A stretch of DNA of 64,000 bases from CBDANW01 sp965197825 (lineage in GTDB: Bacteria > Acidobacteriota > Vicinamibacteria > Marinacidobacterales > DATDRI01): assembly GCA_965197825.1 (NCBI GenBank), contig CBDANW010000003.1, positions 1,550,001 to 1,614,000 of the forward strand, read 5' to 3'. How positions within the stretch are numbered: position 1 is the first letter of the stretch; every line of letters begins with the position of its first letter. Positions 27,784 through 35,612 of the stretch are shown piece after piece. The translations under genes were made by a program, and so were the position numbers. Below the pieces are notes generated by a model that worked only from the letters and a program-made list of their open reading frames with translations, had not been told where the DNA came from and ran no database searches.

Positions 27784-29182
27784 GGTCAAGTCTTAATTTT
27801 CCTGTCAAATCTCCGTACGGTTCCCCGCGCTCGGTTAAGCTGCTGATTCCTCCGACGTGCCTTGCGGGAGAAGCTCGTTGCGAAGCTCCTCGACTTTCCT
27901 AGCGGCGAAGACATCCATCCTCACGCCGCGCCATTTGTTTGCGACGGCCAAGAGCACAGCGAACGAGAGTTTCATCGCGGCCTCCTCGGTGAAGAAGTGA
28001 GGAATGACCTTTGTGCGACGTTTGTGCTCTCCGAACGTGCGCTCAAGTAGATTCGACGTGCGAAGCCTTTTGTGATGCGCCGCAGGAAGGCGTAGCGCCT
28101 GAAGACACGCTTCGAGGGTCTCTTCCATGCACTTCATCGCGCTCGGGAATCGTTGACGGTACCGAGCGATCACCTCCCGACCCTTCTTCAGCCCTTGCTC
28201 GTAGCTGTTCGCATGGAACGACTCAAGGATGGCCGCCTTGAGTTCGTCGCGCACTTCCTTCGGAGCCTTGCCCAGGATGTTCTCGAGGCGGTGCTTCTGG
28301 CAACGTTGCTTGAGGCTTCGAGGGAAGACCTCTGCGATCGCTTTGAGCACTCCAGGATTCCCGTCCGTCACGATGAGCAACGGCTCCCTCATTCCTCGGG
28401 CCACTATCTCCTGCAAGAACCCCTTCCAGTTCTCGTAGGATTCTCGGTTGCCGACACCGATATGAAGAAGAACTCGCGTCCCATCAGCGCGATAGCCGGT
28501 CGCAACGAGGATGGGCTCTTTTCTCTCCGCTCCTTGGTGGTAGCGCAGGTACGTGCCGTCGAGCTCGAGATACAACAGCTTCTCGTTCGAGAGATCCCGT
28601 TTTCGAAACGCCTCGAAATCCTCCGACAGACACCGTGTGACCCGGCTCACCACCGACTTCGAGACACCCGTGCCGCTCAGCACGTCCGCGAACGTCGCCT
28701 CAATGTCACGCGTCGACATCCCGTGGACGTACATCCGCGCGATCAGTTCATCGAGTTTCTCGGTCCGGCTCACGTAGGCGTCGAGAATCTTTGACTGAAA
28801 CACCTTCTCTGTTTCTCGTACCTGCGGCACTTGCACCGTCACCGCTCCCTCGCCCGTGAGGACCCGATGCGACTCATACCCGTTGCGTCGTCCCTTCTCC
28901 TTCGTCGTTGCCGGAGCGTTCTCATAGTAGTTTCGACCCAACGCCTCCGTCACCTCGCGCTCCAACGCATATTGAAGCATCATCTGAGCTCCCGACCGGA
29001 CGATCTCCGAGAGATTCATCTCCCCAAATACCAGTTGTTCCTCGAACTGCTTGAGCAATCGCTGACTCGGTAGTACCTTTCCCATGATGTATGGTTCTCC
29101 TTTTCTGTCCCCATGACGGGGACGGGTTTGAGCTTGGGGACCATACATCGTTTTTCTTTGACAGGAATCTTAAGACATCACC
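27784..29182 (-). mobile_element. IS256-type element of a second kind, nested, with 9-bp target duplication
   Basis: The ends are GGTCAAGTCTTAATTTTCCT and, inverted, GGTGATGTCTTAAGATTCCT, both continuing GTCAAA. Flanking AGCGGCGGC (27775-27783 and 29183-29191) is a perfect 9-bp target duplication taken from the end of IS 'M'. A relative is broken up at 58037-60117. Confidence 0.92.
27835..29085 (-). CDS. IS256-family transposase
   Basis: The start is ATG 29085 (MGKVLPSQRLLKQFEEQL), giving 416 residues. The catalytic residues are in YLELDGTYLRY, LIVTDGNPGVL and TSNLLERTFGEHKRR. GYESHRVLTGEGAVTVQVP and AYVSRTEKLDELIARMYVHGMS are standard mutator-type blocks. It appears full length and intact. 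The ORF upstream to 29148 runs towards the terminal repeat and is not needed. Confidence 0.93.
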   Translation of the reverse strand: MGKVLPSQRLLKQFEEQLVFGEMNLSEIVRSGAQMMLQYALEREVTEALGRNYYENAPATTKEKGRRNGYESHRVLTGEGAVTVQVPQVRETEKVFQSKILDAYVSRTEKLDELIARMYVHGMSTRDIEATFADVLSGTGVSKSVVSRVTRCLSEDFEAFRKRDLSNEKLLYLELDGTYLRYHQGAERKEPILVATGYRADGTRVLLHIGVGNRESYENWKGFLQEIVARGMREPLLIVTDGNPGVLKAIAEVFPRSLKQRCQKHRLENILGKAPKEVRDELKAAILESFHANSYEQGLKKGREVIARYRQRFPSAMKCMEETLEACLQALRLPAAHHKRLRTSNLLERTFGEHKRRTKVIPHFFTEEAAMKLSFAVLLAVANKWRGVRMDVFAARKVEELRNELLPQGTSEESAA

Positions 29183-29256
29183 AGCGGCGGCTCTTTGGCC
29201 GGCCTAAGAATAGGTCTGCCAATAAACCGTCTCCAGAGGGGGACAAGGAGCCACCA

Positions 29257-30552
29257 ATGCCTAGGAAATCGAAGAAGCCAGTAAGAAAGCAAACGCACTC
29301 GCCTACGGGCAAGGTAGTTGGCCAAGTCGGTCAGATACTGCTACCGATGATAGCTGGGATCGCGGCCACGAAGGCGGATCTGACGGAATGGGTGTACGAG
29401 CAAGGACTGACAGCTCTGCACCTACTGCTCAGAGAGGACGCCGAGGAGATCGCGGGGCTCAAGGGCAAGCACGAGAAGGAGCGAACTCATAACCACTGGG
29501 GGAGCACGAACGGAGAGCTGAGCTTCGGTGGTCGTCGCATCCAAGTGTCGCGACCTCGAGTTCGCTCGAAGTCGGGCGAGGAGGCGTCGCTTCCACACTT
29601 CGAAGCCTTCCGCGAAGAAGACCCGCTTCCAGAGCGAGTGTTGAATCAGATCTTGGTGGGGGTATCGACCCGAAATTACGAATCGAGTCTGGACAAACCC
29701 GCGGCCAAGTTGAAGTCTCGTGGCACGAGTAAGAGTGCCGCCAGCCGTCACCTCGTGAGCCAGACGACTAAGAAGCTCGAGGAATACCTGTCTCGGCGGC
29801 TAGAGGAGTTCGAGCTTGCGGCACTGATGCTGGATGGCCTTGAGGTGGCCGGACAGACCGTCGTCGTAACTCTCGGTATCACAATAGATGGAACGAAGGT
29901 GCCCCTGGGTATATGGCTGGGCTCGACGGAGAACTCTCGGGTGTGCACCGCGATGTTGCAGGACCTTATCGAGCGAGGCTTGCGCGTCGATGAGTCGATT
30001 CTCTGCGTAGTGGACGGAGGCAAAGGCATCCGCAAGGCACTCGTCGACGTTTTGGGGGACCTCGCGGTCATCCAAAGGTGCCAGATCCATAAACTCCGGA
30101 ATCTTCGCTCGTACCTTCCCAAATCTCGTCACGCCTACGTGCTCCAGACGATGAAGGAAGCCTACAAGTGCAAGAGTGCCGACAAGGCGCGCAAGCGACT
30201 TCAGGCATTGGTGTCGTGGCTCGAGCGAAACGGCTACGACGAAGCTGCCGGAAGCCTTCGTGAAGGGATGGAAGAGACACTCACGGTCGTGAAGCTCGCG
30301 CTGCCCGCCTTACTTCGCCAGTCTCTTGCCACGACGAACGCCATTGAGAATCTCAACGGAACCATTCGCAGAGTATCGAGAAACGTCAAGCGTTGGTAGA
30401 GTCCTTCCATGGTTCGCCGATGGACCGCTCTTGGCGTCGTCACCGCGCAGAAAAAGTTCCGGCGTATCAAAGGCTATCGCCATATGGGCGCTCTCGTTCA
30501 CGCGCTTAGAAGCAAACAGAAATCTCTTGACAGCGATGAGTTTGCTGCCTAA
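29257..30552 (+). pseudogene. Transposase of IS 'M' (copy A), amber codon near C-terminus
   Basis: ATG 29257 (MPRKSKKPVRKQ) opens 380 codons: LSFGGRRIQVSRPRVRS, the first Asp in LMLDGLEVAGQ, the second in LCVVDGGKGIRKAL, and TTNAIENLNGTIRRVSR with the Glu. A TAG at 30397-30399 follows NVKRW; past it the frame stays open for 50 more codons (SPSMVRRWTALG to DSDEFAA) and ends at TAA 30550-30552. Copy C (49605-50430) has AAG at this site, so TAG is a mutation, or a readthrough site. The catalytic residues are upstream of the stop. Copy B carries the same TAG. Confidence 0.87.
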
Positions 30553-30712
30553 GAGTATTCACAGGTGCCGCCGCTACCCGACCAAATTCAACAGCGGCCG
30601 GGACATCCCCGCACTCGGGGCCAATCAGTTAAGGTGCATCCGAGACCCTCCTCCGAGAGTAAACCGTTACGCGCGGTTTGATCGTAAGAGGAGGACCGGC
30701 TAGGGTCCAACG

Positions 30713-31753
30713 ATGGCGTGCCGCCCCGCTGCATTCGTCGCGTTCGTCGCGTTCGCGCTCGCGGCTTCCGCTTGCCAGCAAAGCGCCGGCGGAAGGAACA
30801 CCTACGTCTTCGACGGCGCCACCATGGGCACGACCTTTACTGTCAAGGTCGTGGCCGAGAGCATCGACCCGAGCGCACGTGCCCGGCTCCAGCGGTTGAT
30901 TGAAGACAAGCTCGAGGAAGTCAATCAAAAGATGTCCCATTACCGGGAAGACTCCGAGCTTTCTCGGTTCAATCGCTCACGCGACGGGGGTCCGTTCGCC
31001 GTCTCTCCCGAGACCTTTGAGGTGTTGCTCAGGGCCGACGAGATAAGCCTTCTGACCCAAGGAGCTTTCGACGTGACCGCGGCCCCACTCATCGACCTGT
31101 GGGGCTTCGGTCCGGGGCACCCTCCCGACACGGTACCTGCCGAGGAGGACATCGCGCGGGCTCGCGATCGAACGGGACATCAGAAGCTCGTCCTAGACGC
31201 GGACAGCCTGACCATCCGCAAGCTGGATCCACTGCTCCGCTGCGACCTCTCCGCCATCGCCAAAGGCTATGCCGTCGATCGCGTGGCGGAGGCGCTCGGC
31301 CGCGAAGGGCTCTTCGACTACATCGTGGAGGTCGGCGGTGAAGTCCGGACGGCAGGCAAGAACGACGCCGGCGACGATTGGCGCATCGCCATCGAGCGGC
31401 CGCTGCCGGGAGAGCAGGTTATCCAACGGATCATCCCCCTGAGCGGCATGGCCATGGCGACTTCGGGCGGTTCCCGCAACTTCTACGAAAGAGACGGCAC
31501 TCGTTATTCGCACACCATCGACCCTCGTACCGGCCGTCCGGTCACCCACGATCTGGCCGCCGTCACCGTAGTGGACGAGCTCTGTGTGCGCGCCGATGGC
31601 CTGGCCACCGGCCTACTCGTTCTCGGTCCGGAAGAGGCATACGCCCTGGCGGTCGAGCACGATCTGGCCGCGTTCTTTCTGGTGGCCGAGGAAGGTGGGT
31701 TTCGCGAGCGCGTCACCCCAGCTTTCGAGGCCATTGAAAAGCGCGTAAAATAG
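30713..31753 (+). CDS. apbE: FAD:protein FMN transferase (ApbE), lipoprotein
   Basis: The 346-residue protein has a lipoprotein signal (FVAFALAASACQQ, with Cys as the lipid site). The ApbE fold follows: MGTTFTVKVV, SHYREDSELSRFN, GAFDVTAAPLIDLWGFG, DLSAIAKGYAVDRVAE, and the motif YSHTIDPRTGRPV with metal-binding residues further on. ApbE attaches FMN covalently to Thr of Rnf and Nqr subunits in the periplasm. The next gene resembles nqrM, which supports a role in Na+-translocating NADH:quinone reductase maturation. Confidence 0.94.
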   Translation: MACRPAAFVAFVAFALAASACQQSAGGRNTYVFDGATMGTTFTVKVVAESIDPSARARLQRLIEDKLEEVNQKMSHYREDSELSRFNRSRDGGPFAVSPETFEVLLRADEISLLTQGAFDVTAAPLIDLWGFGPGHPPDTVPAEEDIARARDRTGHQKLVLDADSLTIRKLDPLLRCDLSAIAKGYAVDRVAEALGREGLFDYIVEVGGEVRTAGKNDAGDDWRIAIERPLPGEQVIQRIIPLSGMAMATSGGSRNFYERDGTRYSHTIDPRTGRPVTHDLAAVTVVDELCVRADGLATGLLVLGPEEAYALAVEHDLAAFFLVAEEGGFRERVTPAFEAIEKRVK

Positions 31754-31763
31754 AAGTAAGATC

Positions 31764-31973
31764 ATGACACTCTTCCTGCTGACGACCGCGGTCATCGGAG
31801 CGGCGATGCTCGCCATGGGCGTGGGAGTGCTTCTCAGCAACCGCTGCTTACGCGGCTCTTGTGGAGGAGAGGACGTCCTAGCACCGGATGGCGAGCGCCT
31901 CTCCTGCGAGGCCTGCCCACGGCGCAAGAACCAGCCGGGAGGTCAGTGGCCAGCGGAAACCGGGCCAGCCTAA
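31764..31973 (+). CDS. nqrM: NqrM-like (DUF539) membrane protein
   Basis: This 69-residue protein has one membrane helix (LLTTAVIGAAMLAMGVGVLL) followed by RGSCGGEDV and LSCEACPRRK. The GSCGG plus paired later cysteines is the signature of NqrM, which delivers iron to the NqrD/NqrE site. It follows apbE by 10 bp. It lacks part of the usual cysteine-rich end (C-x2-C rather than CDCxxPC), so the assignment is good but not certain. Its stop overlaps the convergent trpF-like gene by 4 bp. Confidence 0.75.
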   Translation: MTLFLLTTAVIGAAMLAMGVGVLLSNRCLRGSCGGEDVLAPDGERLSCEACPRRKNQPGGQWPAETGPA

Positions 31974-32934
31974 CTCGCGGCCGCTCCCTGAGCGTGGCGC
32001 ACGAATTGCTCGACTTTCTCCGGGTCGAGCCGACCTTCCGTGCGGACTCCTCTACAGACGTCGACCCCGAACGGGGAAACGCGATCGATGGCCTGCTTCA
32101 CGTTCGCGGGCGTCAGCCCACCGGCGAGGAAGACGGGAATCGGCACCGCCTCTCGTATGCGCCGACTCAAGGACCAATCGTGGGTTCTCCCCGTACCCCC
32201 CAATTCCTTCACCGCGAGATTGGGATTCCCGGAGTCCAATAGCAACGCATCGACGTAAGGCCCGACGGAGACGGCTTGCTCGACCGCCCCTTCGTCCTGG
32301 ACATGGATCACCTGCACGATGCGGATTCCGGGGAGGGCGGCACGGAGCTCCGTAACTCCTCGCCGTGCCCCACTGGAGCGGGTTGGAACGTCGCGATTCG
32401 GAGGAGAAGCTACGCAGCGGAGTTGTCGCGTAGGGCGTCGGGGAGTAACACGGTTCCTGGCTGGTTGATGGCGGCGTAGGCCGCTTCGAGCATGTAGGCC
32501 CTGGGGTCGACGTTCTGAAGCTTCGCGGTCTCGCACAGGGTGTAGAACAGCGCTGCGACGTCGGTTCCGCGTTTCGATCGACTGCCGTAGTGATTTTTGC
32601 GACCGACGACAGGTCCCCTTCCAGTGGGGCACGGCGAGGAGTTACGGAGCTCCTCATGGGCGCCGCGTGGAAGCTCATCGACGAGCTGGATGGTGTTCAC
32701 GCTTGTCCTTCGTTGCTGCGCCACGATGGACGCGACTTCTCGCCGGCTGGTCAGGAGGAAGGAGGAAACGCCAGGCGGGATGGTCTCGGCGATCTCCCGG
32801 ATCGTGTCTTCCGGGATTACCCCGGGGCCGCTGGGCATTTCCGAGACGAGCCCCAGGGCCGACGCCCCGAGCCGAATCGCCGTCCGGGCTTCCTCCCTAC
32901 TCGCGATACAGCAGATCTTGACACGAGCTACCAT
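31970..32934 (-). pseudogene. TrpF-like phosphoribosylanthranilate isomerase family gene, split by a MITE
   Basis: The N-terminal part begins VARVKICCIASREEARTAIRLGASALG and runs to LPRGAHEELR. It resumes after a 294-bp insertion with AALPGIRIVQVIHV, then DALLLDSGNPNLAVKELGGTGRTHDWSLSRRI, PVFLAGGLTPANVKQAI and FGVDVCRGVR. These are PRAI-type (beta/alpha)8 motifs, including the early Cys and the Asp in LLLDS. Without the insertion and one 8-bp target copy the frame is continuous, about 219 residues. The catalytic Cys region reads KICCI rather than KICGI, so it may be a paralogue rather than the tryptophan enzyme proper. The insertion kills the gene. Confidence 0.85.
32352..32645. mobile_element. 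IS66-derived MITE, 294 bp, perfect 26-bp inverted repeats, 8-bp target duplication
   Basis: Both ends are GTAACTCCTCGCCGTGCC continuing to CCACTGGA (26 bp, exact). The flanks are GGAGCTCC at 32344-32351 and 32646-32653, the 8-bp duplication typical of IS66. The interior is about 260 bp of the 3' end of the IS66 transposase (same as 6165-6430, with a few base changes), joined directly to the opposite terminus. It has no complete gene and needs a transposase in trans. Confidence 0.93.
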
Positions 32935-32994
32935 CGGTTGCCGATGGCCCCGAGTATACGGCGGTCTCGCTGCGACTGGAAATCGGCTCGGAAA

Positions 32995-33741
32995 TTAGCT
33001 CGCCTGGCGGTGAGCAAGTCCCGGCGCGAACGTGAACACGTATCCCTGTAAGCCGTTCCGCAAGACACACGTGCTGTCCACGTCGAAGCCCGACATCAAA
33101 CGTCGAAGCGCCGGCTCGGTGTGACGTGGCGCGGCGCGCGTGCGATGGGTGGGCGAGTCGTACTCCAGCGTTTGGGCATCGCGAATCTTGAACGCACAGG
33201 GCCGAGCCGGAATCTCCTTATGGATGGCCACCATCGCGAAGAGCTTGGTCCCGCCGTGAGAGAACCTAGCCAGGCGGCGACTCAGTACCTCGATCTGCTC
33301 GGGCTCTAGGTAGTTCAAGAGATCCCAGGCCAAGACCAGATCGAAGCGCGTGTCTCCATCGTAAGCAAGCAGCTCGTCGAAGATCCTAGTGCGCTCGGCG
33401 GCCTCGTCCTCGTCCTGAGGCCCGTCAAGCCTGTCAGGCTTGTCGGGCCTGTCAAGCTTGTCAAACTTGTCAGGCGAATCAGGGGGCCGATCGATGCCTT
33501 GGTCGACGCGGTGAGCCTTGAGCGAGCGATAGAGATCCGCGACGTAGAGCTTGCAGGAGTATTGAGAGAAGAACTCGACGGTGGCGCCGTGCGCGGGCCC
33601 TAAATCTAGGATCCGGCACTTCCGATCCCCGTCGAGCCTCTCTACCAGGCCGGGAAGCGCGAGCGAATGGTACTCGCCGTTATCCCCTCCGGATGACTCT
33701 CTCCAGAACTGCTCCGATGTCCAAGGCGAAGTAAGCTCCAA
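32995..33741 (-). CDS. Class I SAM-dependent methyltransferase with repeat-coded insert
   Basis: The 248 residues contain motif I CRILDLGPAHGATVEFF, a YVADLYRS acidic loop, and FDLVLAWDLLNYLEPEQIEVL as motif IV/post-motif. Between them (about residues 85-115) is a low-complexity insert of Asp/Lys/Pro (DKFDKLDRPDKPDRLD) coded by six 9-bp tandem repeats. The fold suggests a small-molecule or polysaccharide methyltransferase; no substrate is evident. It starts 12 bp after bactofilin's stop, so it may be cotranscribed. Confidence 0.8.
   Translation of the reverse strand: MELTSPWTSEQFWRESSGGDNGEYHSLALPGLVERLDGDRKCRILDLGPAHGATVEFFSQYSCKLYVADLYRSLKAHRVDQGIDRPPDSPDKFDKLDRPDKPDRLDGPQDEDEAAERTRIFDELLAYDGDTRFDLVLAWDLLNYLEPEQIEVLSRRLARFSHGGTKLFAMVAIHKEIPARPCAFKIRDAQTLEYDSPTHRTRAAPRHTEPALRRLMSGFDVDSTCVLRNGLQGYVFTFAPGLAHRQAS
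33424..33477. repeat. 9-bp tandem repeat (6 units) inside methyltransferase gene
   Basis: The units are GTCAAGCCT, GTCAGGCTT, GTCGGGCCT, GTCAAGCTT, GTCAAACTT and GTCAGGCGA on the plus strand, in phase with codons. The copy number can change without a frameshift, so the insert length could vary between strains. Confidence 0.85.
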
Positions 33742-33753
33742 AGCCGAGACACC

Positions 33754-34275
33754 TCAGGCGGGAGACGAGCTCCCGCGGCTCAATGAAGAATTGGTTAATC
33801 GACCGTTCTCGGGAGATTGGATCGCCTTGGCGGTCGAGGTCTCCGCCGCGACGGCGCTCTCCTTCTGGTCGCTCTTCGGCTCCATACCGATGCTTCCCTT
33901 GAATTTGGATCCGTCCTCGAGTGTCACGCGGGAAGCCTTGATGTCGCCTTCGACACGTCCGGTGTGGAGGATGATGACTTCGTCCTCACCAATGAGATTC
34001 CCCTTGACCTCGCCCCCGACTCGGATGCTCTTGGCATGAATGTCGGCCTTGACGCGACCGCTCTCGCTTACGAGCACCTTGTGCTTCTTGAGGGAGATGG
34101 TGCCCTCTACCTTACCCTGAACCTCGAGATCTTCTTGACCCATGAGCTCACCCTCGATCGTGATAGAGGGGCCAATGGTTGCCAGTCCGCTGCGAGACTT
34201 CTCCGGCTGACTTGCTGAGGTCTGTTGGGTGGGGGCCTGGTGTGTGTAGGGCCTCGCTTCATTCTTCTTCCACAT
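33754..34275 (-). CDS. Bactofilin
   Basis: This 173-residue polymer-forming protein has the central right-handed beta-helix of the bactofilin family: ITIEGELMGQEDLEVQGKVEG, VLVSESGRVKADIHAKSIRVGG, GNLIGEDEVIILHTGRVEGDI and SRVTLEDGSKFKGSI. It is flanked by disordered tails. Bactofilins form cytoskeletal filaments involved in shape, stalks or chromosome organisation. A tiny membrane-peptide gene lies 10 bp upstream and a methyltransferase gene just downstream. Confidence 0.92.
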   Translation of the reverse strand: MWKKNEARPYTHQAPTQQTSASQPEKSRSGLATIGPSITIEGELMGQEDLEVQGKVEGTISLKKHKVLVSESGRVKADIHAKSIRVGGEVKGNLIGEDEVIILHTGRVEGDIKASRVTLEDGSKFKGSIGMEPKSDQKESAVAAETSTAKAIQSPENGRLTNSSLSRGSSSPA

Positions 34276-34285
34276 GTTTCGTCTC

Positions 34286-34357
34286 CTAGCGGCTGACTTG
34301 CACGTAGTAGATCACGGCAGCCAGGCCGAAAAAAGCAATGGCTAGAACCTCTTGCAT
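34286..34357 (-). CDS. 23-residue single-span membrane peptide upstream of bactofilin
   Basis: ATG 34357 is preceded by GGAGAAGG at suitable spacing and opens MQEVLAIAFFGLAAVIYYVQ plus VSR, stop. The product is almost wholly one hydrophobic helix with a basic end. The stop is 10 bp before bactofilin. A TATAAT (34425-34430, minus strand) lies upstream as a possible -10. A membrane anchor or regulator for the bactofilin is an attractive but untested idea. The sequence from 34358 to 34585 otherwise shows no gene. Confidence 0.55.
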   Translation of the reverse strand: MQEVLAIAFFGLAAVIYYVQVSR

Positions 34358-34585
34358 GGGTTTCGTCCTTCTCCGCTGACGCTGGCTCTTGCGAAGTGGA
34401 CGTTGCTTCAGGGAATTATATACTTTTTTTGACACCTCTACCTTAGAGGGCGCGCCGGGGCTGGGCCGAGGCCCGAGGATGGCTGGCCAAAAACGGCCAC
34501 CTGGCAGAACTCACCGATGAGGGACGACCCCGGGAGCGGTCCGACGAAGGAGACTCCCGGCTCGTACCCCAGCGCGCCCATGAAC

Positions 34586-34768
34586 TCATAGTCCCAATAA
34601 GACTTCTACGTTGCGGCGCATTTGAACCACCGCCCGGTAGTCATGCTCCATCAAGGGAGCAACCTCCTCCACAAACGGAGCAAGCTCCTCCATCACAATT
34701 TTGGCTTCTCTCGAAAACTGCTCGATTATAATTTGACTGGGGGCGATTCCGGTGATAAGTTCTCTCAT
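34586..34768 (-). CDS. Small hypothetical protein
   Basis: A 60-residue frame starts at ATG 34768 after GAGAGAACTT-type context: MRELITGIAPSQIIIEQFSRE, then EELAPFVEEVAPLMEHDYRAVVQMRR. It is predicted to be helical and acidic, with a valine/glutamate-rich repeat (APFVEEVAPLMEH). No family is recognised. A GC-rich hairpin lies 55 bp upstream. Confidence 0.45.
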   Translation of the reverse strand: MRELITGIAPSQIIIEQFSREAKIVMEELAPFVEEVAPLMEHDYRAVVQMRRNVEVLLGL

Positions 34769-34823
34769 GAGAGTAAAAACCTCCTGGCCGATGTTGTGTT
34801 CGGCTTGCGAAATTGTTTTAAGA

Positions 34824-34849
34824 AGCCCCGGGGGTAATTCCCCGGGGCT
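34824..34849. terminator. Strong GC hairpin, probable terminator of the split membrane gene
   Basis: AGCCCCGGGG, a 6-base loop, then CCCCGGGGCT form a 10-bp stem. It lies 20 bp after the stop of the minus-strand gene ending at 34870. The following T-run is weak (TCTTAAAAC), so the terminator is probable rather than certain. Confidence 0.5.
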
Positions 34850-34869
34850 CTTGCGTTACAGCTTCTATC

Positions 34870-35510
34870 CTACCATGAATCAGCGTTCAGCGGCGCGGCC
34901 TTCAACGATAGGATCCTTTCGTTTTTTACGTCCACTAGGCATTCGTACAGGTGCGGTTCCCACGTTCCGTAGCGGTTTTGAAATTCGACCTTGTCTCCCT
35001 GGTACCTCGCCACCTTTTTGGTGTCCGTCTCCTCGGCCCATTGGGCAACCGCAAACTTCTGTTCCAGGAAGCCATTCGTCCATCGAGCTCCGAAGCGGGC
35101 ACGGGCCTCAATCTGGTCTGCACAGTAGATCCCAGCGAAGATGCGTCCATTATCAAGGAGCTTTTTTCTGACCCTCACTATTTTGTCAGCCTTTTCCTGG
35201 CGTTTCTTCGCAGCCAATGCAGCCTCTTCTCGCTTTTTTCGGGCGTCGGCTTCCTGGGGTGTTTCTAAGCCAAAGCTAAGGCCTTAGCTTCGGCCTTAGC
35301 TTTGGCCGCTTCAGCCCTCTCAGCTCTGTAGATCTCATCACGTTTTTCTGCGTCGCGGATCGATGCGACGATCATAAGTATGAAGAACGATACGAACCAG
35401 ATCGGTATCGAAACCCATCGGTTACGAATCCGGGCGAGTCGCGGACTCAGAAGCCCCACTACAGACCACCCAAATAGTACAAAGCCGACCAGACCAAAAA
35501 ATGTGAGCAT
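34870..35510 (-). pseudogene. Two-helix membrane/coiled-coil protein, frameshifted at a short repeat
   Basis: From ATG 35510 the protein has two membrane helices (MLTFFGLVGFVLFGWSVVGL and IPIWFVSFFILMIVAS). A charged helix AEKRDEIYRAERAEAAKAKAEAK follows and ends at a TAG (35265-35267). In another frame the same helix continues as LETPQEADARKKREEAALAAKK and leads into a C-terminal domain (GRIFAGIYCADQIEARARFG, YGTWEPHLYECLV) that ends at 34870. A 12-bp repeat (GCCTTAGCTTCG/GCCTTAGCTTTG, 35280-35303) sits at the break. So this is either one gene broken by slippage or a switchable gene. Its function is unknown. Confidence 0.6.
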
Positions 35511-35612
35511 GCCTGCCCTCCAACTGGAAGTCTGGCAACTATGATTGGTTGCCAGGTCAGTTGCTAAGCAAGCAGCACTCAGACGGATTGTGCGGCTCCC
35601 GCCTATTTCCAG

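Larger units (their letters stand above)
27744..30610 (+). mobile_element. Mutator-type IS 'M', copy A, containing a nested IS256-type element
   Basis: The ends are GGGATGTCCCGCCGGATGTT on the left and GGCCGGGACATCCCC on the right, long inverted repeats that continue through GTTGAATTTGG and GTAGCGGCGGC. Flanks CCACTCGG and GCACTCGG look like an 8-bp target duplication with one mismatch. The left end is split at 27783 by another IS (27784-29182). Without the insert the element is about 1.46 kb, the same as copy B at 35613-37071. Confidence 0.85.

Noticed and set aside
31970..32934. Two separate genes on either side of the MITE
   Set aside because: The two halves form one continuous (beta/alpha)8 protein when the insertion and one target duplicate are removed.
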